Of a stretch of DNA of 64,000 nucleotides, positions 16,799-24,439 are shown in pieces. Source of the stretch: Allosaccharopolyspora coralli (GTDB lineage Bacteria; Actinomycetota; Actinomycetes; Mycobacteriales; Pseudonocardiaceae); NCBI RefSeq assembly GCF_009664835.1, contig NZ_CP045929.1:1302001-1366000 (forward strand). Reading direction: 5' to 3'. Under the pieces are notes generated by a model. It saw only the letters and a list, made by a program, of their open reading frames with translations, ran no database searches and had not been told where the DNA came from. The translations under genes and the position numbers were made by a program. How positions within the stretch are numbered: the first letter of the stretch is position 1; each line of letters begins with the position of its first letter.

Positions 16799-17689
16799 TC
16801 ACTCTCGGCGGAGGCGCTGGCCTTGCGCGTGGGCGCCGGTGAACCGGACGGCCTCGGGAAGCGCCTTCCGGTAGTAGCGGCTGTTGTGTCCGCCGGGTGT
16901 TGTGGAGGCGAACTCGGGGTCGGCGAGTTCGATGAAGCGCCGGGTCCCCTTGATGAACCGGTCCCGAGTGCCGCACCAGACCCCGAGGGAGACACCGTCG
17001 AGGGCGTCGACGTGGCGCAGCGGGTCGATCTCGGCCCATTCGGCCTCGTCGGCGAACGCGCGGCGTTTGCGCATGTCCGACCAGTTGGTGAGGAGTGCGG
17101 GCGCGATGACCGATGTGGTCCGGAGGGGGCTGCCGAGTTCGTTCCGTCGGCGGGCGTACACCAGGGAACCGAAACCGCCCATGGACATGCCGATGGTGGC
17201 GAACGGGAGCCCGTCGGCCCCGCCGAGGTTGCGTTCGGCGAGCCAGCGCGGCACCTCGTCGAGCAGCATCCACATCGGATCGTCGCCGTCGCGGTGGTGC
17301 CAGTAGCTGTTTCCGCCGCCGTCGACGGAGAGGATCGCGTACGGGGGGATCTTGCCCGACCGGACACTGTTGCTGAGCCAGTCGGGGACGCCGGCCGCCG
17401 CGTTCCGCGCGTCGCCCCACCGGCCGTGCAGCATGAGGCAGGTGGGCAGCCGTGCCCGGTCCACTCCCTCCGGGTACATCAGGACGAGGTCGACTTCACG
17501 GTTCCGGGCCACGGAGTGCACCCGTTCGAGCGAGACGTTGTTGCGGTTCGCGAACGCTTCGACTTCCCCGGGGCCGGAAGCCGCCGTGGTGTCACTGCCG
17601 AGACCGGTGACCAGGGCCGCGGAGCCTGCGACTCCGGTGGTGAGCATCGTGCGACGGGACACCATCCGGGTGCGCTGCTCGCGCGTCAT
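16799..17689 (-). CDS. Tat-exported esterase, alpha/beta fold
   Basis: A 296-residue protein of the esterase D/antigen-85-like group. SRRTMLTTG followed by a hydrophobic stretch is a Tat signal (residues 11-37), so it is probably exported folded. The nucleophile elbow is GMSMGG (Ser169). GTRDRF and GGHNSRYY supply the acid and His. LMLHGRWGD marks the oxyanion strand. The ATG at 17689 follows GGAGAGG. It starts 17 nt after fdhD on the same strand, but no functional link is evident. Confidence 0.78.
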   Translation of the reverse strand: MTREQRTRMVSRRTMLTTGVAGSAALVTGLGSDTTAASGPGEVEAFANRNNVSLERVHSVARNREVDLVLMYPEGVDRARLPTCLMLHGRWGDARNAAAGVPDWLSNSVRSGKIPPYAILSVDGGGNSYWHHRDGDDPMWMLLDEVPRWLAERNLGGADGLPFATIGMSMGGFGSLVYARRRNELGSPLRTTSVIAPALLTNWSDMRKRRAFADEAEWAEIDPLRHVDALDGVSLGVWCGTRDRFIKGTRRFIELADPEFASTTPGGHNSRYYRKALPEAVRFTGAHAQGQRLRRE

Positions 17690-17706
17690 GCCACCTCTCC
17701 CTCGAA

Positions 17707-18615
17707 TCACTGCTGCGGACCGTCCGGGGGCATGCCGTGGGCGGCGCCGTGCCCGTCCTGGCCCGCGTCCACGCTACCGGTTCCGATGTGCTCCGCGCTC
17801 ACCCGCTGATGGCCGGTGTAGAGGTTCATCGAACGGCCACGAAGAAATCCGACAAGCGTCATCCCTTGGTCCTCGGCGAGTTCCACGGCGAGGGAAGATG
17901 GAGCGGAGACGGCGGCGAGCGTGCTCACACCCGCCATCGCGGCCTTCTGCACCAGCTCGAACGACGCGCGCCCGGACACGAGCAACACGGTCTTCGTGAG
18001 CGGGACGCGCCCGTCGAGAAATGCCCATCCGAGGACCTTGTCGACGGCGTTGTGCCTGCCGACGTCCTCGCGGGCGGCGAGCAACGTGCCGGACGCGTCG
18101 AAGAGCCCGGCCGCGTGCAGTCCGCCGGTGCGGTCGAACACGCGCTGGGCATCCCGCAGCGTGTCGGGCAGCCCGGCGAGGGTCTCGGCGTCGATGACGA
18201 GGGGGTCCTCGGCAGGGGAGTGGTTCGTGGTGAGACGGACCGAGTCCAGGGCGGCTTTGCCGCACACGCCGCAGGATGACGTCGTGTAGAAGTTCCGTTC
18301 GACGGAGGTGTCCGGTGGCGCGACGTGCGGCGCGAGGTGGAGGTCGAGGACGTTGTAGGTGTTGCGCCCGTCGGGTCCGGGGCTGTCGCAGTAGCGCGCG
18401 GTGGCGACGTCGCCGGACGCGAGCACGACTCCTTCGGTGAGCAGGAACCCGTGGGCGAGTTCGATGTCGTGCCCTGGTGTGCGCATCGTCACGCTCAGCG
18501 CTCGCGAGTCGATGCGCAGTTCCAGCGGCTCTTCGGCGGCGAGCGTGTCGGGACGGTCCCGGCTCCCTCGGTCATCGATCCGTACCACCGGACGCCGCAC
18601 CGTGATCCTGCCCAT
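17707..18615 (-). CDS. fdhD: Formate dehydrogenase accessory sulfurtransferase FdhD
   Basis: A 302-residue FdhD protein. Its signature SCGVCGK places Cys115 and Cys118, which relay sulfur to the molybdenum cofactor of formate dehydrogenases. RTPGHDIELAHGFLLTEGV, EDVGRHNAVDKVLG and SGRASFELVQKA are conserved family blocks. Its likely client is the FdhF-like oxidoreductase at 24440-26779, now separated from it by a T7SS cargo locus and a transporter. The C-terminus has a short His/Gly-rich tail. Confidence 0.93.
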   Translation of the reverse strand: MGRITVRRPVVRIDDRGSRDRPDTLAAEEPLELRIDSRALSVTMRTPGHDIELAHGFLLTEGVVLASGDVATARYCDSPGPDGRNTYNVLDLHLAPHVAPPDTSVERNFYTTSSCGVCGKAALDSVRLTTNHSPAEDPLVIDAETLAGLPDTLRDAQRVFDRTGGLHAAGLFDASGTLLAAREDVGRHNAVDKVLGWAFLDGRVPLTKTVLLVSGRASFELVQKAAMAGVSTLAAVSAPSSLAVELAEDQGMTLVGFLRGRSMNLYTGHQRVSAEHIGTGSVDAGQDGHGAAHGMPPDGPQQ

Positions 18616-18773
18616 TGCCTGCCTCCCGAGTCCGCTACTGACTCGATCGTCCCTTTTCCCTGCCCGCGGTTGCCAGCAGGATGATTCGCGTGCCTCGAGT
18701 CCGATCGTTCCCGCGATCGGGCTGTGCGAGACTCACCCATCGTGTGTGCCGTCGCCGAGCGAGGGAGGACCGG

Positions 18774-19232
18774 GTGGACCCGCACAAGTTCTTGGCGGAC
18801 TTCGAGCGCAAGTCGGAGCAGATGCAGCAGCAGCTCGCCGAGTCCCAGGAGCAGCTGGCCTCCGCTCGCAGCGAGGTGACCAGTTCGGACGGCACCGTCA
18901 CCGTCACGGTGGCCGGAGGTGGCGGCATCGAGTCGCTCACGTTGAGCCCGAAGGCGACACAGCTCGCGCACACGGTGCTCGCGGACCGGATCATGGACAC
19001 GATCCGTCAGGCCCAGGTCGAGGCCGCCCGCTCGGTTCAGGAGAGCATGCGGCCGCTGCTGGGTGACGGGGAAGGCATGGACTTCCTGACCGAGCAGGTG
19101 GATCAGGGGATCGCCCGGATGCAGCGGTCCGAGCACGCGCCGGGAACCGAACCGCGCCGTTCGGCCGTCGAAGACATCGAGTTGGACTGGGACGACGACG
19201 AGGACGACTGGGACGAGCGGGGTGGTCGATGA
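18774..19232 (+). CDS. YbaB/EbfC-like protein, head of T7SS cargo locus 1
   Basis: 152 residues. The N-terminal helix (FLADFERKSEQMQQQLAESQ), central strands (TVTVTVAGGGGIESLTL) and helix (RIMDTIRQAQVEAARSVQ) match the YbaB/EbfC fold, known for DNA binding. Actinobacteria often carry such genes next to WXG100-type cargo. The C-terminus is very acidic (DWDDDEDDWDE). The GTG at 18774 follows GAGGGAGG. Its stop overlaps the next start (ATGATG), so translation is coupled. Confidence 0.75.
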   Translation: MDPHKFLADFERKSEQMQQQLAESQEQLASARSEVTSSDGTVTVTVAGGGGIESLTLSPKATQLAHTVLADRIMDTIRQAQVEAARSVQESMRPLLGDGEGMDFLTEQVDQGIARMQRSEHAPGTEPRRSAVEDIELDWDDDEDDWDERGGR

Positions 19233-19540
19233 TGTCGGGACTGCAGACGAACACCGAGGCGATGAACGCGCACGGCAAGCAGCTGACGGGTGACATCGCG
19301 TCGGGTCTGCAACAGGCGCACGACGCGTCGACTTCGGTGCAGTTGGGGCCGGAGGTCATGGGCGTGCTGTGCCAAGCGTGGTCGTTCATCTTCACCGACG
19401 AACTGGACTCGACGAAGCAGATGCTGGGTCAGTTGCCGAAGGCGATGGAGGAGTCGGGGCACAAGGTGCTCGACGCCGCCAAGGACATCCGGGATCGCGA
19501 CGACCGTGCGGGACAGGACTTCGGGGGTCTGCAGGCATGA
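19229..19540 (+). CDS. EspC-like small helical T7SS protein
   Basis: 103 residues, almost wholly helical with no cysteines. The form GLQTNTEAMNAHGKQLTGDIASGLQQA matches small ESX-associated EspC/WXG100-like proteins, which make helical hairpins and are exported or act as partners of larger cargo. It lacks a clear W-x-G turn. It overlaps both neighbours by 4 nt, so all three proteins of the cassette are probably made in step. The ESX assignment is by pattern, not by database match. Confidence 0.65.
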   Translation: MMSGLQTNTEAMNAHGKQLTGDIASGLQQAHDASTSVQLGPEVMGVLCQAWSFIFTDELDSTKQMLGQLPKAMEESGHKVLDAAKDIRDRDDRAGQDFGGLQA

Positions 19541-20883
19541 ACGATCTCGTGGCGAAGGCCCAGGACGACGGGAAGTCGTTCACCGGCGCGGGCCCGTTGG
19601 ACGGCATCGAGGACATCGGCAACAACGTCGACAACGTCTTCGAAGAAGGCAAGAAGATCGACCCGGTCCAGCTCGGCATCGACGGTGCGGGACTCGCGCT
19701 CGACACCGCCGGTGCCGTCGTCGACCCGCTGGGCACGCTCGCGTCGTCGGCGGTGGGCTGGATCATCGAGAACGTCGGGTGGATTCGGGAGCCCTTCGAC
19801 GATCTGATGGGAGATCCTCCGGCGATCGAGGCCGTCGCCGCGACGTACGAGAACATCTCCCAACGTCTTCAAGAGATCGCCGACCAGCACAAGGGTTCGC
19901 TGTCGCAGGTCAAGGACTGGCAGGAGCAGTCGGGCGCGGCGTACCGCGGAGAAGCCGCGCAGCTCTACGAGCACGTGTCCAACGGGGCGGCGGGTGCCGC
20001 CTCGGCCGCGAACAAGATCAAGACTGCTGGGGCGCTGGTCGCGGCCACTCGAGCGTTGATTCGTGACGTGTTGGCCGAGATGGCGGGGACGTTGATCGTC
20101 TGGGGCCTCGGGGCTCTGGCGAGTTCTGTTCCCACAGCGGGTGCATCGGTCGCCGCGTTCATCGCGCGTGCGGTGGCGAAGGGCGCCGAGGTCGCGGGCC
20201 GGATCGCCCAGTTCCTCAAGAAGCTGTTCAAGGCGCTGGACGACCTCGGCGGGTTGGCGAAGTCCTCCAGCGACGCGCTCCGCAAGCGCGCCGACGACCT
20301 CGCCGACATCAGCAGGCAGCGCCCGGACGTCGGTCTCGGTGGGCGGCTGAAGATGCGGGAGCAGCACATGGAGGCCGACTTCCGCGCCAAGGCCGACGGG
20401 CGCGACGCGCTCGGCGACAAGCTCCAGGGCGACGGGCTCGAGGCTCGCAACCAGAAACTCGACGACTTCACCGACCGGATGAACGACAAGGCCGCCACGA
20501 AACGGGACGAAGCCGCCGCGCACGACCGCTCCGCCGCCGAGAACTGGCAGGAGAGCGCACGGGACCGGTGGGCAGGACGCGATCATGCAGGAGCTGGATG
20601 GGACCGGTTGACCACGTCCGCGGATCAGACATCGAATGGCCCGCTTAGTGACTCCACCGTCGGGAAGGCTGCTGAGTGGGTTGACAGCAAGCTTGGTAAG
20701 ACGGCGACCGATGGTCAGAACTGGATCCGTTCGGTGATGTCCGGAGACCTCGGGCATGTCAAACCGGAGGCGCCATGGGTCGGTGACGTGGTACCCGGGG
20801 CCAAGGAAGGAGCGAAAGAGTTCAACAAGGCTTTCACTCAGGACGATGACGAGAAACCGTATGATGAAACGCCTCGGCCGTAG
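19537..20883 (+). CDS. Large WXG-like putative T7SS effector, locus 1
   Basis: 448 residues; ATG at 19537 overlaps the previous stop. Residues about 80-150 form a WXG100-like hairpin with the turn SGAAYRG (Y-R-G in place of W-x-G). Residues about 160-230 are hydrophobic and Ala/Gly-rich (GTLIVWGLGALASSVPTAGASVAAFIARAVAKG would span a membrane pair; shown in parts). The rest is charged, Lys/Asp/Arg-rich and helical, ending DDDEKPYDETPRP. I see no known toxin fold. The architecture resembles polymorphic T7SS cargo. Confidence 0.6.
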   Translation: MNDLVAKAQDDGKSFTGAGPLDGIEDIGNNVDNVFEEGKKIDPVQLGIDGAGLALDTAGAVVDPLGTLASSAVGWIIENVGWIREPFDDLMGDPPAIEAVAATYENISQRLQEIADQHKGSLSQVKDWQEQSGAAYRGEAAQLYEHVSNGAAGAASAANKIKTAGALVAATRALIRDVLAEMAGTLIVWGLGALASSVPTAGASVAAFIARAVAKGAEVAGRIAQFLKKLFKALDDLGGLAKSSSDALRKRADDLADISRQRPDVGLGGRLKMREQHMEADFRAKADGRDALGDKLQGDGLEARNQKLDDFTDRMNDKAATKRDEAAAHDRSAAENWQESARDRWAGRDHAGAGWDRLTTSADQTSNGPLSDSTVGKAAEWVDSKLGKTATDGQNWIRSVMSGDLGHVKPEAPWVGDVVPGAKEGAKEFNKAFTQDDDEKPYDETPRP

Positions 20884-20985
20884 CGTGGGCACATCTCGAC
20901 GAACGCCGATGCGTAGTCGCATGTTCGAGACTGAATAACCAGAAAGAACGTTACCTCCGACGATGAGAAGCGAGAGGCTGGGGTT

Positions 20986-21591
20986 GTGAGCCGTCGTGAA
21001 ACGCGCGGGCTGCAGAAGGGTTCGAGAGAAGGTGATCCAGGGGCAGGGGCTCCGGACGGCCTGGGGCGTGGCTACACGCTTCGGGTGCGCCAGCGGGAAC
21101 TGAAGCGCCCTGGACGAAACATCGTCATCGCGCTGTTGCTGGCATGTGCGACCTTTTATCTCTATTCCCTATTTCTCGCCAACACTTCGTTTTTGCATAG
21201 TGGGGACCAAATCGGCGCGAGACAGGAAGGCGTCTTGACCATCGAATCCTGTGAGCCGAACTGGCTTCTGTTCGGTGCGCGGTCGGTGTGCTCCGGTACC
21301 ATTGTTCCGGAGGGCGCTCAGGGGCGGTCCGACGAGTTCGTCAAGTACGTTAACAAGTATTCTGACTTGAGGGGCGGCGCCGTCGGAACAGCGGTTCCGG
21401 CGAAAGAAGTATCGGGCGTGTTCGGAATGAGCTGGAAGGCCGTACCGGTTCCGGAAGCCGGGTTCGTTCCGTCGTTGCTGATCGGCCCGTTGGCGATCGC
21501 CGCCTGTTCGCACGGTGTCTTCGCAGCTGGGCTTGCTGTGCGCTGGTGTTTCGGAGTGGTGCGTTCTTCGCTGGCAGGGGCGCGCCGGTAG
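20986..21591 (+). CDS. Two-TM C-x12-C membrane protein, array 1 copy A
   Basis: 201 residues from GTG. TM1 is IVIALLLACATFYLYSLFL at about 46-64; TM2 is LLIGPLAIAACSHGVFAAGL at about 165-184. Between them an exported domain has GVLTIESCEPNWLLFG.. with the Cys pair spaced C-x12-C. A region of lower GC (about 21120-21420) codes for it, unlike its surroundings. It is the first of a tandem set behind the putative effector; an immunity or partner role is inference. I do not recognise a named family. Confidence 0.65.
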   Translation: MSRRETRGLQKGSREGDPGAGAPDGLGRGYTLRVRQRELKRPGRNIVIALLLACATFYLYSLFLANTSFLHSGDQIGARQEGVLTIESCEPNWLLFGARSVCSGTIVPEGAQGRSDEFVKYVNKYSDLRGGAVGTAVPAKEVSGVFGMSWKAVPVPEAGFVPSLLIGPLAIAACSHGVFAAGLAVRWCFGVVRSSLAGARR

Positions 21592-21625
21592 TGCACGAAA
21601 CTGTGAACAATCGGGACAGCAATCG

Positions 21626-22332
21626 GTGACGCAAACGCGTGGGGCGACATCGGTCGAGAGCCCGGGCCGTTCCGGGATCCGGGGGAAGACGATTGCTCTG
21701 GGGCTCGTGGTGCTGGGCGTGGCGCTGCTGCACTACGGCTGGTTCCTGGACAGCCGTGGTCACGGCGGCCCGGTGAACGGGACCGGTGAAGTGACCGTGT
21801 GTGACTCGAATTGGCGCTATCTCGGTGTCCTGCAGACCTGTGAGGTCCGGCTTCCGGACAGCGCGTTGACGCTGGCGGTTCCGCGGCATGTGCTGGCGGT
21901 TGCGTTCGCGATCACGGTGAGCGCGCTGTGGTTCGGTTCCGCACACTTGGTGCACGGCTTCTTCGTCGCGGGTGCCGAGTCCACCGCGCCTCCGACCGGT
22001 GTCGCGACTGTCGAGTCTCAGCCTGCCACCGCGACGCGTGGATGTTGGGTCTGGTGTGGACATGCGACGCGGTCATCGTCCACGACAGTGGCCGCAGGAT
22101 CGAGTACACGTTCCACAACTCGACGCTGACACCCGAGAATCGGCACCGCCCGCAAGCTACAACGACCCCGGCAATGCCTCGGGGCCGAGCGTGGCGTGGG
22201 CCCCGCACGGCAACTGGCCCGGCCGGTTCGGCTACGTGATCGCGATCGTGGTCGTGGTCCTGTTGAACCTGGTGGGACTCGGCCTCCTGCTCGGTGCGTG
22301 GCGGACGTCTGGGCCTGTCCTGCCGAGCCGTT
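21626..22332 (+). pseudogene. Decayed two-TM C-x12-C copies B and C
   Basis: An open frame from GTG 21626 encodes TM1, then GTGEVTVCDSNWRYLGVLQTC (C-x12-C) and a second TM. It then reads GTGVATVES, after which homology jumps frame at about 22012-22024 to CHRDAWMLGLVWTC. It jumps again at about 22138-22158 to YNDPGNASG.. and a final TM (VIAIVVVVLLNLVGLGLLL). Each jump is to the next frame. The simplest reading is a fusion of two ancestral copies with two later frameshifts. The first frame alone stops at 22129. Confidence 0.6.
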
Positions 22333-22481
22333 CCGCCCGTGCCCGAAACGGCGCGAGCACCGAAACCGCCAGTCGTACCGTGACTGTCGCGCGCCCCGTG
22401 AGTTGGGAGAATCTCGCTTCGGCCGCGAACTCGTCGAGGCCGTCACGTCCGAAGCCGGACCGGCCGTCGAGGCCGGGGTTC

Positions 22482-22904
22482 ATGTCGACGTGGCCGAGGC
22501 CGGTGATGTGGGCACTGCCAGTGGCGCTGGTGTATGCCACGTACTTCAACTACGGGTACATGCTCGGAGACGTGAGCTACGGCGGGACTGCCAACGGCAC
22601 ACTCGTTCTGGAGTCCTGCCAGGCCGACTGGTCGGTGTTCGCGACTCGGTCGACCTGCGTGGGCGAGGTCGTTCCGGACGAGGGCGAGCCCGAATCGTTC
22701 CGGCACGAGTTCGCCAGGTTCACCGTGGACGACGTCGGCATGCCGATCCGCGTCACCGACGACCGGACTCAAAGTGGACGGGGCTGGCACACAGTGGACG
22801 AGTTCGTGCCGTCCCCGCTGTTCCGCGTCCTGCTGCTGGTGCTGCCGATCGCGGCACTGCTGACGTTCCTGCGAGCTCTCGCAACGGTACGACCGCGCGA
22901 ATGA
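22482..22904 (+). CDS. Two-TM C-x12-C membrane protein, array 1 copy D
   Basis: 140 residues from the ATG at 22482: TM1 VMWALPVALVYATYFNYGY, an exported domain NGTLVLESCQADWSVFATRS with the same C-x12-C pair, and TM2 LLLVLPIAALLTFLRAL. The open frame continues upstream without a stop into the decayed copies, so the true start could be earlier, for example a GTG giving VTVARPVSWENL. It is a paralogue of the protein at 20986-21591. Probably intact, function unknown. Confidence 0.6.
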   Translation: MSTWPRPVMWALPVALVYATYFNYGYMLGDVSYGGTANGTLVLESCQADWSVFATRSTCVGEVVPDEGEPESFRHEFARFTVDDVGMPIRVTDDRTQSGRGWHTVDEFVPSPLFRVLLLVLPIAALLTFLRALATVRPRE

Positions 22905-23008
22905 TCATCTTCCCGCTGTGTGGAAACCTCGGAAGGTGATCGGTGTTCGACATGGTTACCCTGGGCACCCTTTGCGTGTGATGTACGTCGCAACGGAAGG
23001 GTGACGTA

Positions 23009-24370
23009 GTGGCTCTCGGATTTCTCGGGCCGGACAGGATCGTGGCCTCGCCGGGGTGGAGCCGGTGGCTCGTCCCTCCTGCGGCCCTCGCGGTGCATCT
23101 GTCGATCGGCCAGGTTTATGCCTGGAGTGTGTTCAAGTCGCCGCTCGAATCGGCGATGGGCCTGTCCGGCACCCTGAGTGCCCTGCCGTTCCAGCTCGGC
23201 ATCGTGATGCTCGGACTCTCCGCCGCTTTCGGCGGAACGCTGGTGGAACGCAACGGGCCCCGCTGGGCGATGGCGGTCTCGACCGTGTGCTTCGTGGCGG
23301 GCTTTCTCATCTCGTCCGCGGGCATCGCGCTCGGTCAGTTCTGGCTCGTCGTGCTCGGGTACGGCTTCGTCGGCGGCATCGGGCTCGGTATCGGCTACAT
23401 CTCACCGGTGTCCACGCTGATCAAGTGGTTCCCGGACAGGCCTGGGATGGCCACCGGGATCGCCATCATGGGCTTCGGTGGCGGCGCATTGGTCGCCTCA
23501 CCGTGGTCGTCCGGCATGCTCACCGCGTTCGGCGAGGACCGCGGTGGGATCTCACAGGCGTTTCTGGTGCACGGTGTCGTGTACGCGGCGGTGATGCTCG
23601 TGGGCGTGTTCCTGGTTCGGTTGCCTGCCCCAGGATGGAAGCCGAAGGGGTGGGAACCCTCGGAGCCCGGAGACAGCACGATGATCAGCTCCGGGCACGT
23701 CTCGGCGCAGAACGCGTTGCGCACGCCACAGTTCTGGCTGCTGTGGGTGGTGCTCTGCCTGAACGTCACCGCCGGTATCGGCATCCTCGAGAAGGCTTCG
23801 CCGATGCTGGTGGACTTCTTCGCGGGCACCAGCACACCGGTGGCGGCCACGACCGCCGCCGCGTTCGTGGCGCTGCTGTCGCTGACGAACATGGCGGGCC
23901 GGTTCGTGTGGTCGTCCACATCGGACTACGTGGGGCGCAAGAACATCTACCGCCTCTACCTCGGCGGTGGTGCCTTGCTCTACCTGTTCCTCGTGGTCGC
24001 GGGTTCCGCGAGCGTGCCGCTGTTCATCATCGCGGCGATGGTGATCCTGTCGTTCTACGGCGGCGGTTTCTCCACGATTCCGGCGTACTTGAAGGACCTG
24101 TTCGGGACCTATCAGGTCGGGGCGATCCACGGTCGGTTGCTCACGGCATGGTCGGCGGCCGGGGTACTCGGGCCGCTGATCGTCAACGCGATCGCGGATT
24201 CCCAGGAGGCGTCGGGCGCTTCGGGCGCCGGCCTGTACACGCTGTCGCTGTCGATCATGACCGGGTTGCTCGTCGTCGGGTTCGTCGCCAACGAACTCGT
24301 CCGGCCCGTCGACCCGAAGTTCCACGAACCCGAATCCGGACCGCAGGCCGAGCCCGCCGCCCGATCCTGA
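23009..24370 (+). CDS. OFA-family MFS transporter (oxalate/formate antiporter-like)
   Basis: A 453-residue, 12-TM transporter. IGQVYAWSVFKSPLE in TM1 is the OFA hallmark, and GGIGLGIGYISPVSTLIKWFPDRPGMATG is the characteristic loop (shown by its ends GGIGLGIGYISP and WFPDRPGMATG). Characterised OFA members exchange oxalate and formate or transport other monocarboxylates. The GTG at 23009 follows GGAAGGG. Its neighbours FdhF-like oxidoreductase and FdhD suggest formate or oxalate turnover. Confidence 0.85.
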   Translation: MALGFLGPDRIVASPGWSRWLVPPAALAVHLSIGQVYAWSVFKSPLESAMGLSGTLSALPFQLGIVMLGLSAAFGGTLVERNGPRWAMAVSTVCFVAGFLISSAGIALGQFWLVVLGYGFVGGIGLGIGYISPVSTLIKWFPDRPGMATGIAIMGFGGGALVASPWSSGMLTAFGEDRGGISQAFLVHGVVYAAVMLVGVFLVRLPAPGWKPKGWEPSEPGDSTMISSGHVSAQNALRTPQFWLLWVVLCLNVTAGIGILEKASPMLVDFFAGTSTPVAATTAAAFVALLSLTNMAGRFVWSSTSDYVGRKNIYRLYLGGGALLYLFLVVAGSASVPLFIIAAMVILSFYGGGFSTIPAYLKDLFGTYQVGAIHGRLLTAWSAAGVLGPLIVNAIADSQEASGASGAGLYTLSLSIMTGLLVVGFVANELVRPVDPKFHEPESGPQAEPAARS

Positions 24371-24382
24371 ACCGCATTCGGT

Positions 24383-24435
24383 GAGGCGAACGGCACTTTC
24401 GCCCCGTGAGACGAGGTGAAAGTGCCGTTCGCCTC
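24383..24435. repeat. Dispersed palindrome family A, copy 2
   Basis: GAGGCGAACGGCACTTTCG and its complement CGAAAGTGCCGTTCGCCTC (one change) flank a short loop, exactly between two convergent genes where it could also end transcription. Confidence 0.75.
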
Positions 24436-24439
24436 GTGT

